Positions 53,477-62,730 are shown, counted from the stretch's first letter. The stretch is DNA of 64,000 nucleotides from Pseudomonas taiwanensis (GCF_013393345.1 NZ_QJRF01000057.1:62001-126000); one strand, 5' to 3'. A program made the numbers and translations. Notes: generated by a model from the letters alone, not told the origin.

Positions 53477-54459
53477 GGCGAGCCTCCCTGGATCACCCGC
53501 TGGTCGATGGCGCCGAACAGCACTGATCCGTTGCTGTTGCGCGCCTCCATGCGCACCCTGTCGCCAAAGCGCATGAAGCCGGTGGCTGGCGCCCCCCGGG
53601 CGATCATCTCGATGGCGCGACGCTCGGCGATGCAGGCCGAGCCGACACTTCGATCGGCGTTGGAAACGGTGCCCGACCCCAGAATGCTGCCGGCGGCGAG
53701 GCGACGGGTCAGGGCCGCGTGGGCAATCAACTGGTGGAAGCCGAAGTGCATGGCACCGCCATGGGGATGGCCGAACCACTGCCCGTTCCATTCGACGTTC
53801 AGCGGCAAGTGCACACGGCCGTCGCGCCAGGCGTCGCCCAGCTCGTCTGGGGTCACCGCTACCGGAGCGAAGCTGGAGGAGGACTTGGCCTGGACGAAGC
53901 CGAAGCCGGTTTTCATTTCCCGGGGTGCGAGGGCCCGCAGGCTGACGTCGTTTACCTGCAGCACCAGGCGGATATGGCCCAGCGCCTGCTCCGCGGTGCA
54001 GCCCATGGGCACCTCGTCCACCAGCACGGCGAACTCACCCTCGAAGTCGATGCCATGGGCTTCGTTGGGCAGCGGGATGTCCTGGCGAGCGCCGAGGAAG
54101 TCGTCACCAGCACCCTGGTACATCAGCGGCGTAATCTCCACGCCTTCGATGGGATCGAGGTTGAACGCGCGTTGCATCAGCTCGCCATGGCTGAGGAAGC
54201 AGGAGCCGTCCAGCCATTGCCAGGCCCGGGGCAGCGGCGCCAGGACGTCGGCTGGATCGAAGTCAAAGGCGTCCTCAAGTTCGCCCCGGTTGAGAGCGTC
54301 GTAGCGGCTGCGCAGGTCCTCCTCCAGGCTCCACCAATGATCCACCGCCGCCTGCAGCGTGGGAGCGATATCGGTGGCGTCCACCGCGCGGGTCAGGTCG
54401 CGGGACACCAGCAGCAGGCGCCCGTCGCGGCTGCCATCGGCCAGGGTGGCGAGCTTCAT
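53467..54459 (-). CDS. Fumarylacetoacetate hydrolase family protein
   Basis: 330 aa FAH-fold enzyme. The metal-ligand segment GIDFEGEFAVLVDEVPMG and the downstream GSGTVSNADRSVGSACIAERR are typical. It has a long N-terminal domain, as in full fumarylacetoacetases and homologues from aromatic operons. It would hydrolyse the C-C bond of a beta-diketone ring-fission product. The ATG overlaps the cupin stop by 4 bases and the stop overlaps the epimerase start, so the three are tightly coupled. Confidence 0.9.
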   Translation of the reverse strand: MKLATLADGSRDGRLLLVSRDLTRAVDATDIAPTLQAAVDHWWSLEEDLRSRYDALNRGELEDAFDFDPADVLAPLPRAWQWLDGSCFLSHGELMQRAFNLDPIEGVEITPLMYQGAGDDFLGARQDIPLPNEAHGIDFEGEFAVLVDEVPMGCTAEQALGHIRLVLQVNDVSLRALAPREMKTGFGFVQAKSSSSFAPVAVTPDELGDAWRDGRVHLPLNVEWNGQWFGHPHGGAMHFGFHQLIAHAALTRRLAAGSILGSGTVSNADRSVGSACIAERRAIEMIARGAPATGFMRFGDRVRMEARNSNGSVLFGAIDQRVIQGGSPCA

Positions 54460-55028
54460 TTCAACACCTCCGCCAGCGCCGGTGCGTAGCGGCCGTCCAG
54501 CAGGATGAAGACCATCCGCGCCATGGCCTCGGTGCGGTTGCTCCAGGCGTGGTTGGTGCCGCGCTGGACCACGATGTCGCCGCGCTTGAGGTGGATTTCC
54601 TCGCCATCCAGCACCAGCCAGACCTCCCCCTCGGTGACGATGCCGTAGTCCAGGGTCTCGGTGCGATGCATCAGCTTGTGCTTCGAATCAGCCTTGCCAG
54701 TGCCGGCGTGGGCTTCACCGATCTCGGCAAAGACGGCGGCCGCGTCTTCGGCGCTGACCTGGTTCTGCACGCTGTCCGGCGGGATATCCACCACGCGGAT
54801 CACGCTGCCCAGGGCGTCGGGGGACAGTTGCAGTGCCTTGGCGGTGGGGTCGTCGCCGTTGTCCAGGGTTGCCGGGCTGGTGGCGCTGCTCCACACCTCG
54901 TAGAACAGGGTGCCGGGCACCGCTTTGAGCGGGAAGTTGTTTGGCGTCGGGCCAGCCATGGCAACCACGGCCTGGCCGGTGGCGTCGTGGCCGGTGACCA
55001 CGCGTTTGAAGGGGGGAAGTGCGTGCAT
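54456..55028 (-). CDS. Cupin-domain protein
   Basis: 190 aa with a single C-terminal cupin: DYGIVTEGEVWLVLDGEEIHLKRGDIVVQRGTNHAWSNRTEAMARMVFILLDG. The His/Glu metal ligands of the cupin motifs are partly present (HR, E, H in GTNHAW). It resembles small cupins next to FAH hydrolases in aromatic clusters, where functions as isomerase, dioxygenase or sensor are unproven. AAGGAG precedes ATG 55028. Confidence 0.83.
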   Translation of the reverse strand: MHALPPFKRVVTGHDATGQAVVAMAGPTPNNFPLKAVPGTLFYEVWSSATSPATLDNGDDPTAKALQLSPDALGSVIRVVDIPPDSVQNQVSAEDAAAVFAEIGEAHAGTGKADSKHKLMHRTETLDYGIVTEGEVWLVLDGEEIHLKRGDIVVQRGTNHAWSNRTEAMARMVFILLDGRYAPALAEVLK

Positions 55029-55039
55029 GGAAACTCCTT

Positions 55040-55816
55040 TCAATTGCCGTCGCCGATGGTGGTGCCACCGTCGACGATGATGTTCTGTCCATTAATGAAG
55101 GCGCCGCCCGGGGCGGCCAGCAGCAACGCCAAGGCCGCCACCTCTTCCGGCCGGCCGACCCGGCGCAGGGGAGTCAGCTCCAGGCGGCGCTGCATCACTT
55201 CGGGGTTGTCGGTCAGGGGCCGGGCGAATTCGGTCTGGATCACACCGGGACTGATGGCGTTGACGCGAATGTTGGCCGGGCCCCACTCCACCGCGAGGTT
55301 GCGCGCCAGCTGGGCCAGAGCTGCCTTCGACAGGCCGTAGAGCCCCAGGGCCTTGTTGCCGCGTACGCCCGCGATGCTGGCCATCAACACCAGGCTGCCG
55401 CCGCCCTGCTCCGCCATCACCGGCAACAGCTCGTTGCTCAGCCACACAGCGCTTTCCAGGTTGATCCCCATGGTCAGGCGCCAGGCCGCTTCATCGGCGC
55501 TGTGCAGCGGGCCGAAGTGCGGCGCCACGCAGGCATTGCACACCAGCGCATCGATCCGCCCGTACTGGTCGAGCACCTGCCGTGCCAGTGCGCGGACCTC
55601 GTCCGGCTGGGCGAGATCCGCGGCAATGCTGGTCACGTCGAAGCCTTCGCCGCGCAGCTCGGCCGCCACGCGCTGGCAGTCGTCGGCGTTCTCGCTGCTG
55701 ATGGCCAGGCTCGCACCGGCGCGACCGTATTCACGGGCGATGGCCAGGCCGATACCACGGGTTGCGCCAGTGATCAGCGCGACCCGGCCTTCGAGGGAAA
55801 ACAGCGAGCTGCTCAT
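55040..55816 (-). CDS. Short-chain dehydrogenase with an altered NNAG motif
   Basis: 258 aa SDR. TGATRGIGLAIA binds the cofactor, and YGLSKAALAQLARNLAVEWG contains YxxxK with the catalytic Ser in LMASIAG. The usual NNAG structural motif reads CNAC (LVCNACVAPHF), an unusual substitution that may affect stability or redox sensitivity. ATG 55816 overlaps the nitroreductase stop by 4 bases. The substrate is probably an alcohol or ketone of the pathway. Confidence 0.88.
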   Translation of the reverse strand: MSSSLFSLEGRVALITGATRGIGLAIAREYGRAGASLAISSENADDCQRVAAELRGEGFDVTSIAADLAQPDEVRALARQVLDQYGRIDALVCNACVAPHFGPLHSADEAAWRLTMGINLESAVWLSNELLPVMAEQGGGSLVLMASIAGVRGNKALGLYGLSKAALAQLARNLAVEWGPANIRVNAISPGVIQTEFARPLTDNPEVMQRRLELTPLRRVGRPEEVAALALLLAAPGGAFINGQNIIVDGGTTIGDGN

Positions 55817-56403
55817 AGGATGCGGCACCCCTGCTCGAAGGACAGGCGCGGTCCGGACGGGCGCAGGCCCGTGTCATCGCCATAGCCCAGGCAGCAAAGA
55901 AAGTTGCTGCGCCAGCGGCCGTCCGGGAAGAACGTGGCGTCCACCTGGGCGCTGTCGAAGCCGGACATGGGGCCGCAGTCCAGGCCCAGGGTGCGCGCTG
56001 CGAGGATCAGGTAGGCGCCCTGCAGGCTGCTATTGCGCAGGGCGGCGATGAGCGCCGCCTGCGGATTCTCACGGTAGACCGCGCCGGCGTCATAAATCGG
56101 AAACAGCTCGGGCAACAGTTCGAAGAAGCGGCTGTCCCAGGCGACGATGACCGTCACCGGCGCCTGCAGCATCTTGTCGCCGTTATGGCCCTTGAGGGCC
56201 GGCAGTAGCTTTTGCTTGGCCTCCGGACTGCGCACGAAGACGAAGCGTGCCGGACTGCAGTTGTTGCTGGTGGGGCCCTGGCGCAGGGCCTGGTAGAGCT
56301 GGTGAATCAGTGCCTCGGGCACCTCGCGGTCCTGCCAGAGGTTGTGCGAGCGGGCCTTGAGGAATAGCTGGTCGAGGGCGGCGGAATCCAGAGGATGGGC
56401 CAT
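55813..56403 (-). CDS. Nitroreductase-family protein (RutE/HadB-like)
   Basis: 196 aa FMN-dependent reductase. It starts LDSAALDQLFLKARSHNLWQDREVPEALIHQLYQALRQGPTSNNCSPARFVFV, the RutE malonic-semialdehyde-reductase-like pattern, and ends WRSNFLCCLGYGD. It could reduce an enone, quinone or semialdehyde formed during ring breakdown. It is 18 bases after the MFS stop and overlaps the SDR gene, so it belongs to the leftward operon. Confidence 0.88.
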   Translation of the reverse strand: MAHPLDSAALDQLFLKARSHNLWQDREVPEALIHQLYQALRQGPTSNNCSPARFVFVRSPEAKQKLLPALKGHNGDKMLQAPVTVIVAWDSRFFELLPELFPIYDAGAVYRENPQAALIAALRNSSLQGAYLILAARTLGLDCGPMSGFDSAQVDATFFPDGRWRSNFLCCLGYGDDTGLRPSGPRLSFEQGCRIL

Positions 56404-56421
56404 GGGGTACTCCGAAAAGGT

Positions 56422-57621
56422 TCAGGACAGGCTGGTGGCCGGCGCAGCCAGCGGGCGGAACAGCCAGGGCAGTGCCAGGCAGGCGACGGCCAGGAACAAC
56501 TGGGCGATGGCCACCAGAGCCAGGGCCGCCGGCAGCGCACCGGCTTCGCCGTGGGTCAGGGCCAGCACCACCAGCGGGCTGATGAACTCGCCGGCGAACA
56601 GGGCTGCGGTGAAACCGCCTGTGGCCCGTCCGCGCTGGGCGAAGCTGACCTGGCTCATCACCCAGGTGATCAGGGTCGGCAGCAGCAGGCCGATGCCCAG
56701 GCCATTGACCAGCACCGCCACGATCAGCAGGGCATGGCTGGCGGCACTGGCCATGAGCCAACCGCCGAGCCCTGCGGTGGCAAAGGCCAGCAGCAACAAC
56801 AGCGGGCGGCGCAGCCCCGCCAACAGGCGGAAGCTCAGGGCCCCGGCCAGCACCCCCAGCTGATTGGCGCCCATGGTCATGCCTATTTGCTGCGGCGCAT
56901 CCACATGCAGCAGGGCCAGCAGGAAACCGGCCTGCACCGGCACGATGAACAGGCTGATACCCGCCAGCACAGTCAGCCCGTACAGCGGCAACAGCGCGCC
57001 CCAGGGGAAGCGCCCGGCCGCTCCGGCGTGCGCGTCGCCCACGCTGGGCTTGGGCTCCCAGAGCAGCGCCGCCATCAGCGGCATGAACAGCAGACCCACG
57101 GCGTAGAGTACGAACGGGGTGCGCCAGTCGTCCTGCCCCAGGGCACCACCCAAGGCGATGAACACAGCGGCCGACAAGGAGGTGGCGACCATCTGCAGGG
57201 CGAACAGCCGCTCACGGCGCGCGCCCTGGTAGTAATCGCCCATCAGGGTGGTGCAGCAGGTCATGATGCCCGCCTCCGCCAGGCCCAGGCCGGCGCGGCT
57301 GGCGACGATCGCCGGCAGCGACTCCAGCCACAGCGGCAGCAGACCGCAGAAGGCATAGAGCAGCATGGAAGCAAGCAGCAGCGGCTTGCGCCCCAGGCGG
57401 TCGGCGATCATGCCGGCGAAAGGCGCCAACAGGGCAATCACCAGGGCCGGGATGGTCAGGGCGATGGGTGCCAAAACCGCCGCCCCCGGGGTTTCCGCGA
57501 AGTGCGCCTGCATGCGCGGCAACACCGGCGCCAGGAGCACCGCGCCGAGCACCGGCAGGCAGCTGCCGATCAGCAGCAACAGCGATTGCGGCAGACCCGC
57601 CTGGCGTTCAGCGGCGCTCAT
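56422..57621 (-). CDS. MFS transporter
   Basis: 399 aa with 12 predicted membrane segments. The N-terminus LPQSLLLLIGSCLPVLGAVLLAPVLPRMQAHF and motif A GMIADRLGRKPLLL mark the MFS. It belongs to the CynX/AraJ-like metabolite group rather than the DHA2 type at 48512. GGAGGT precedes ATG 57621. Its start lies inside the last codons of the small ORF 57608-57724, suggesting coupled translation. It is likely the inner-membrane importer for this cluster's substrate. Confidence 0.88.
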   Translation of the reverse strand: MSAAERQAGLPQSLLLLIGSCLPVLGAVLLAPVLPRMQAHFAETPGAAVLAPIALTIPALVIALLAPFAGMIADRLGRKPLLLASMLLYAFCGLLPLWLESLPAIVASRAGLGLAEAGIMTCCTTLMGDYYQGARRERLFALQMVATSLSAAVFIALGGALGQDDWRTPFVLYAVGLLFMPLMAALLWEPKPSVGDAHAGAAGRFPWGALLPLYGLTVLAGISLFIVPVQAGFLLALLHVDAPQQIGMTMGANQLGVLAGALSFRLLAGLRRPLLLLLAFATAGLGGWLMASAASHALLIVAVLVNGLGIGLLLPTLITWVMSQVSFAQRGRATGGFTAALFAGEFISPLVVLALTHGEAGALPAALALVAIAQLFLAVACLALPWLFRPLAAPATSLS

Positions 57622-57724
57622 CGCGTACCTCCGGCATGAAGCCATAGGCGCCTTCGGCGTAATGTCCGACAGCCTCGGGCAGGGTTTTCCAGATGCTTCG
57701 CAAGGTGGTGATCAGTCGTGTCAT
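57608..57724 (-). CDS. Small 38-aa ORF overlapping the MFS start
   Basis: It reads MTRLITTLRSIWKTLPEAVG, then HYAEGAYGFMPEVRDERR. The frame has native codon use and fills most of the gap between the MMPL gene and the MFS gene. It ends 14 bases inside the MFS coding region, and the MFS ribosome site GGAGGT lies within it. Its own ribosome site (AAGAGC) is weak. It could be a conserved small protein, a translation-coupling leader, or chance. Confidence 0.45.
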   Translation of the reverse strand: MTRLITTLRSIWKTLPEAVGHYAEGAYGFMPEVRDERR

Positions 57725-57755
57725 CGCGATCGGCTCTTGTTGTTGTTCTGTGGTT

Positions 57756-60215
57756 TCAGGAATTCACGGCATCCAGCAGCAGCGCCTGGTCGGCCCGCTC
57801 CTCGCGCCGTTGCGCCGGCAGCGCCGGGTCTTCGGCCACCGCGTCGCCGCGACGGGTCGCCGGCAGCAGGAAGTAGGCGAGCGCCGGCAGCAGGACCAGG
57901 GCTCCGACCATGTTCCAGACGAACATGAACGCCAGTAGCACCCCCATGTCGGCCTGGAATTTGATGGGCGAGAAGATCCAGGTGCCCACGCCGATGGCCA
58001 GGGTGACCCCGGTGAGCATCACCACCTTGCCGGTGGAGACCAGCGCCCGGTAATAGGCCTCGGAGAGGCTGGCGCCCTGGCGCAGGTGACCGAGCATGAT
58101 GCTCATGACGTAGAGCGCGTAGTCGACGCCGATGCCCACCCCGAGGGCGATCACCGGCAGCGTGGCCACCTTCACGCCGATGCCCAGGCCCACCATCAGC
58201 GCCTCGCAGAGGATCGAGGTGAGCATCAGCGGGATCACGGCGCAGAGGGTCGCGCGCCAGGAGCGGAAGGTGATGAGGCAGAGCAGGATCACCGCGCCGT
58301 AGACCCAGAACAGCATCTCGCGGTTGGCTTCCTTGACCACGATGTTGGTGGCGGCCTCGATCCCGGCGTTGCCGGCGGCCAGCTGGAACTTCACCTCGTC
58401 GGTGTCGTTGGCCGCGGCGAAGGCTTCCACGTGCTCCACCAGGCGGCTCAGGGTCTCGGCCTTGTGGTCGGTGAGGTAGACGTAGAGCGTCAGCAGGCTG
58501 CAGGACTCATTGTAGAGACCGCGCGGTGCACTGGCGGTGATCATGTTGAGCATCGCCTGGTTGTTCTGCAGCTCGTACCACTTCGGGCTGCCCTCAGAGA
58601 GGCCCACCAGCATGCGGCGGTTGAGCAGCGCCAGGGAGTTGGTCGAATCCACTCCCGGCAGGCTGCGCAGCTGCCAGTCCAGTTCGTCCACCTTGCGCAG
58701 GATGTCGTAGCGCGCGCAGACGCTGTCCGGCGTGCGCACCATGATCGCGAAGAGATCGCTGCTGGCCCCGTAGCTGCGGGTCATGAAGGCGTCGTCCTGG
58801 TTGTAGCGCGAGTCCGGGCGCAGCTCGGGGGCGCCGGCGTCCAGGTCGCCGATGGCCAGGTGCAGGCTGACCATGAAGCCGAGCACCGCCATCACCAGGC
58901 TGACGCCCACGCAGATCGCGGCCCAGGGCTTGCGGGTGAAGAGGTCGAGGAAACGCCAGAACGGGTGCCGCGCTTGGCCGCCCTGATCCGCCCGTTCGCT
59001 CTTCAGGCTCAACTCGGCGGCACGGGGGCTGACGCCGACATAGGAGAGCAGCACCGGAAGCAGGATCAGGTTGGTGAAGATCAGCACGGCGACGCCGATG
59101 CTGGCGATGATCGCCAGGTCCTGGATCACCTGAATCTGGATGATCATCAGCACGGCGAAACCGACCGCGTCGCAGAGCAGCGCGGTGAGGCCGGCGAGGA
59201 ACAGGCGGCGGAAGGTGAATCGTGCAGCCACCACGCGGTGCATGCCGCGGCCGATGTCCTGCATGATGCCGTTCATCTTCTGCGCGCCGTGGCTCATGCC
59301 GATGGCGAACACCAGGAAGGGCACCAGCACCGAGTACGGGTCCAGCTCGTAGCCCAGCAGCGGCAGCAGGCCCAGTTGCCAGACCACCGCCACCAGCGAG
59401 CAGAGCACCACCAGCACGGTGCTGCGCACGCAGCGGGTGTAGCCGTAGAGCACCACGGTGGTGATGAGGATGGCAACGGCGAAGAACAGCAGGATCTGCT
59501 CCAGCCCCTCGATCAGATCGCCCACCTTCTTGGCGAAGCCGGTGATGTGGATATCGACGCTGTCGCTCTGGTACTGGATGCGCAGGGCCTCCAGCTGGTC
59601 GGCCAGCGCGCGGTAGTCCAGCGGCTTGCTATCCGGCGTACGCGCCAGCAGCGGCACGTAGATGATGCTGGAGCGCTGGTCGAAGGCCACCAGTTGGCCG
59701 ATCTCGTTGGACAGCTGCACGTTGCGCCGCAGATCGGCGAGGGACGCGGCGCTGCCGTCGTACTCGTCCGGGATCACCGGTCCGCCGTCCAGGCCTTCCT
59801 CGGTCACCGAGACCCAGCGGGTGGCCGGCGTCCACAGGGACTTCATGTAGGCGCGGTCGACGCCGGGCAGCAGGTAGATGCGGTCGCTCAGGGCCTGCAG
59901 GGTCTTGAGGTAATCAGCGTCGTAGATATCCCCCTTGCGGTTGGCCACGGCGATGCGCAGTGCATTGCCCAGCCCCGACAGCTCCTTCTGGTTGTCCAGG
60001 TAATTGGCAATGTACGGGTGCCCGGTGGGGATCATCTTCTCGAAGCTGGCGTTGAGCTCCAGGCGGGTGGACTGCCAGCCGAGCAGCACTGTGGTCAGCA
60101 GGCACAGCAGCAGCACCCAGTGACGGTGGTTGAACAGCGCCCGTTCCACCAGCGAGCCGGAACGGGGATCGAATGCGTCCTGGCCGGACGGAATGGCTTG
60201 GCGAGCGGAATTCAT
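57756..60215 (-). CDS. MMPL/RND-superfamily lipid-type transporter
   Basis: 819 aa, two repeats of one plus five membrane segments with large periplasmic loops. The second membrane segment of each repeat starts RND-style (GLEQILLFFAVAILITTVVLYGY; MLFWVYGAVILLCLITF). SSD/MMPL-type loops GMSHGAQKMNGI and GVGIGVDYALYVMS are present. Members move hydrophobic molecules such as lipids, hopanoids and sterols. ATG 60215 has GGAGTGA upstream and is 4 bases after the YCF48-like stop. The DUF1302-DUF1329-YCF48-MMPL order is a recurrent set in hydrophobic-substrate clusters. Confidence 0.9.
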   Translation of the reverse strand: MNSARQAIPSGQDAFDPRSGSLVERALFNHRHWVLLLCLLTTVLLGWQSTRLELNASFEKMIPTGHPYIANYLDNQKELSGLGNALRIAVANRKGDIYDADYLKTLQALSDRIYLLPGVDRAYMKSLWTPATRWVSVTEEGLDGGPVIPDEYDGSAASLADLRRNVQLSNEIGQLVAFDQRSSIIYVPLLARTPDSKPLDYRALADQLEALRIQYQSDSVDIHITGFAKKVGDLIEGLEQILLFFAVAILITTVVLYGYTRCVRSTVLVVLCSLVAVVWQLGLLPLLGYELDPYSVLVPFLVFAIGMSHGAQKMNGIMQDIGRGMHRVVAARFTFRRLFLAGLTALLCDAVGFAVLMIIQIQVIQDLAIIASIGVAVLIFTNLILLPVLLSYVGVSPRAAELSLKSERADQGGQARHPFWRFLDLFTRKPWAAICVGVSLVMAVLGFMVSLHLAIGDLDAGAPELRPDSRYNQDDAFMTRSYGASSDLFAIMVRTPDSVCARYDILRKVDELDWQLRSLPGVDSTNSLALLNRRMLVGLSEGSPKWYELQNNQAMLNMITASAPRGLYNESCSLLTLYVYLTDHKAETLSRLVEHVEAFAAANDTDEVKFQLAAGNAGIEAATNIVVKEANREMLFWVYGAVILLCLITFRSWRATLCAVIPLMLTSILCEALMVGLGIGVKVATLPVIALGVGIGVDYALYVMSIMLGHLRQGASLSEAYYRALVSTGKVVMLTGVTLAIGVGTWIFSPIKFQADMGVLLAFMFVWNMVGALVLLPALAYFLLPATRRGDAVAEDPALPAQRREERADQALLLDAVNS

Positions 60216-60219
60216 GAAC

Positions 60220-61308
60220 TCACTCCGAAGCGGAAACGGCGGACTGCGGCAGGCGCAACAGGCCGGTGAAACCAGCAAGGACCAGGCTGCCGTCGGCGGC
60301 CTGGACCAGACCCGAAACCGGCTTGCCCAGGGGCCTGGCGGCCGGGATGAGGGCACCAGACGCACTGACGAAGAGGCCGCCGGCCTGGTTGGCCAGGAGC
60401 ACACGGCCGTCATCCAGGCAGATGGCGTCGCTGAAGGACAGCGGCGCCATCATCGGCAACGCTTCCGCGCTGTCGGCGTCTTTCGCGAGTAGGAACGCGT
60501 GCCCCTTGAGCCCACCGATCAGCAGCGCCCCGTCGGCACGGCTGGCGAGGGTGAACAGGGTGCCGGCGTAGGGGCTCTCCAGTTGCTGGAACTGCTGGCC
60601 ATCCGGCGAGCGCGCCAGGTAGCCCTGCTCGCCGGCAAGGAACCAGGCCACGCCCTGACGGGCCACGGCGTAGAGGTGCAGGCCCATGGGGTTGTCGATG
60701 GTGCCCATCACCGAGCGCCAGGTGGTTCCGCCATCCTCGGTGCGCAGGGCAAGACCGTAGGCCCCCACCACTAGCCCATGGTCGGCATCGCTGAAGGCCA
60801 GGGCCAGGAGGGGCTTGTCTGCGCCCTCCTCCACCAGGCGTTCGGCGGTCTGCACCCGGGTCTCGGCGGCTTCGGCGTCCGCCGCAGCCGGCAGTTCATG
60901 GCGCGCGGCATCCAGCTCCAGCTGCGCGGCGCGACGGCCGTCGAGCTGCAACGCCCAGTTTTCACCACCGTCGGTGGTCGCCAGAACCACGCCGGCATGG
61001 CCGACCGCCCAACCATGGCTGGCGTCGACGAACTGCACAGCGGTCAGCCCCACCGACACCGGCACCTGTGCTTGGCGCCAGTGCTGGCCGTTGTCGTCGG
61101 ACAGCAGCACCAGGCCCCGCTCGCCCACCGCCACCAGGCGATCGCCTGCGCGGGTCAGGTCGGTGAACACCGCGCGCTCGGCATTGGGCACCTGCATCGC
61201 GGGGCTTTCCAGTACATCACCGACGGCCTTGGCATCGGCCAGGCAAGGCGTTGCGATCGACAGGGCGAGGGCCAGTAGCAGGCCGCTCACCGGACGCAAT
61301 CTGTTCAT
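60220..61308 (-). CDS. Exported YCF48/BNR-repeat beta-propeller protein
   Basis: 362 aa. A signal peptide covers about residues 1-24 (LLLALALSIATPCLADA). Repeated Asp-box-like units follow: LLSDDNGQHWRQ, ATTDGGENWAL, RTEDGGTTWRS. The fold is the photosystem-II stability factor HCF136/YCF48 seven-bladed propeller. In proteobacteria it accompanies MMPL transporters and probably acts as a periplasmic assembly or binding partner. It is directly followed by the MMPL gene; a hairpin separates it from DUF1329. Confidence 0.88.
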   Translation of the reverse strand: MNRLRPVSGLLLALALSIATPCLADAKAVGDVLESPAMQVPNAERAVFTDLTRAGDRLVAVGERGLVLLSDDNGQHWRQAQVPVSVGLTAVQFVDASHGWAVGHAGVVLATTDGGENWALQLDGRRAAQLELDAARHELPAAADAEAAETRVQTAERLVEEGADKPLLALAFSDADHGLVVGAYGLALRTEDGGTTWRSVMGTIDNPMGLHLYAVARQGVAWFLAGEQGYLARSPDGQQFQQLESPYAGTLFTLASRADGALLIGGLKGHAFLLAKDADSAEALPMMAPLSFSDAICLDDGRVLLANQAGGLFVSASGALIPAARPLGKPVSGLVQAADGSLVLAGFTGLLRLPQSAVSASE

Positions 61309-61335
61309 GTTCTACCTCGAATTTCAGCCAAAACA

Positions 61336-61357
61336 GGGGAGGACTGGCGCCCTCCCC
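61336..61357 (-). terminator. Hairpin between DUF1329 and YCF48-like genes
   Basis: GGGGAGG / CCTCCCC (7 bp) around an 8-base loop, followed leftward by TGTTTTGG. It may attenuate the downstream half of the operon. Confidence 0.55.
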
Positions 61358-61365
61358 TCACCTCT

Positions 61366-62730
61366 TCAGCGCACGCCACGTCCCGCCATCGCCGCCGGGG
61401 AGAACTCCGCCGGCTTGTAGCGCTCGACCACGCCGTACTGCTGGTCCTTGCCGGCGTAGAGGTTCTGCAGGAACCAGGTGTTGGAGACCAGGTCGTAAAA
61501 GCCCGCCGAGAGGGTCGCCTGGGCAGGCAGGTCCGGCAGGACCGCCGGCAGCGCCCACAGGGTCTTGCTCAACTGGCCATTGGCGTCCCAGCGGTCGCCT
61601 AGCATGGCTTGCCAGGTGTCTTCGTCGAGGTAGTAGCGGCCCTTGGGCAGCTGGTGGCGCTTGCCGGGCGCAAGCTCGGCTTCCACCACCCAGACGCGAT
61701 GCAGTTCCCAGCGCACGTAGTCGGGGTTCAGGTGGTGCTTGGTGAACAGGTCCTCCGGTTTGGCGGCGGTCTGCACCTTGTTGGTGTTGTAGGGGATGTA
61801 CATCTCCTGTTTGCCCACCAGTTTCCAGTTGAAGCGGTCCATGCGGCCCTGGAACACACTCAGTTCGTCGAAGGACATCACACCCGCAGTGGACGGCGTC
61901 GGCGTGTCGCAGCAGGCGTTGGGCAGCTTGCGCACGCGCCGCTGACCGGTCAGGTAGACGTGGGCCTGGGACTTGTCGCCATTGAAGTTGGTGCGCCCCA
62001 TGATCTGCTCGCCGGCGCGCAGCGGTGGCCCGATGTTGATCATGCGGAACAGCCAGTAGTCACCATCGAAATTGGCGGCGTTGCCGTCGGGGTAGTAGTA
62101 CGGCATTTCCTGGATGGCCTTGCCGTCGGTGGTCATCACCGGTGCGCCGTCGGCGGTGATGAGGTACTGCCGCCAATCCATCGCCACCGAGGTGCCGCGC
62201 CAGTTCAGCAGGTGGTTCCACATGGCCTCGGCGCCGTTCTTCGGCACCGGGAACGGAATACCGCCGTAGGCGCCTTCCGGCACCGGGCCGGCACTGCTGT
62301 CCACCAGCTTCGCGTTCTGCGCGTTCTTCAGGGTGTTGTCGTAGACCCACTGCGGCGCCGCAGCCGTGCGGCGGGTCGGGTAGACGTCGATGCGGTAGGT
62401 CTCGGGATAGCGCTTGAACATGGCCTTGACGCCATCGCTGAGCTTGTCGGCGTACTGAACCAGGTTCTTTGCGGTAATGCTGTACAGCGGCTTGTCGGTG
62501 GCGAAGGGATCGCCGCGCTTGCCACCTTCCTTGAACGACGGGTCCACCTTGGTGTAGCCGCCATCCCAGGCCGGGATGCTGCCGTCGGCGTTGCCGGCGC
62601 GCTCTGCACCCAGCGGGGTCAGGCTCTTGCCCAGATCATCCACACTGGCGGCGAGGGCGGGTTGCAGGCCAAGGGCGGCGGCGCCAACCAGGGCCAGGCA
62701 GAAGGTCTTGAGAGTGAACGGGATAGTCAT
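61366..62730 (-). CDS. DUF1329 exported protein (outer-membrane lipid-handling type)
   Basis: 454 aa. The signal peptide spans about residues 1-27 (FCLALVGAAALGLQPALA). The DUF1329 body follows: LTPLGAERAGNADGSIPAWDGGY near the mature N-terminus, GGIPFPVPKNGAEAMWNHLLNWRG, and GQRRVRKLPNACCDTPTP. The fold is thought to resemble LolB-like proteins. It always accompanies DUF1302 proteins. ATG 62730 follows GAGGGA and is 11 bases after the DUF1302 stop. Confidence 0.9.
   Translation of the reverse strand: MTIPFTLKTFCLALVGAAALGLQPALAASVDDLGKSLTPLGAERAGNADGSIPAWDGGYTKVDPSFKEGGKRGDPFATDKPLYSITAKNLVQYADKLSDGVKAMFKRYPETYRIDVYPTRRTAAAPQWVYDNTLKNAQNAKLVDSSAGPVPEGAYGGIPFPVPKNGAEAMWNHLLNWRGTSVAMDWRQYLITADGAPVMTTDGKAIQEMPYYYPDGNAANFDGDYWLFRMINIGPPLRAGEQIMGRTNFNGDKSQAHVYLTGQRRVRKLPNACCDTPTPSTAGVMSFDELSVFQGRMDRFNWKLVGKQEMYIPYNTNKVQTAAKPEDLFTKHHLNPDYVRWELHRVWVVEAELAPGKRHQLPKGRYYLDEDTWQAMLGDRWDANGQLSKTLWALPAVLPDLPAQATLSAGFYDLVSNTWFLQNLYAGKDQQYGVVERYKPAEFSPAAMAGRGVR

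Noticed and set aside
58086..60269. A 727-codon open frame on the plus strand opposite the MMPL gene
   Set aside because: It is His/Gln/Val-rich with no domain, and is the mirror of a well-recognised transporter; high-GC DNA gives such antisense frames routinely.
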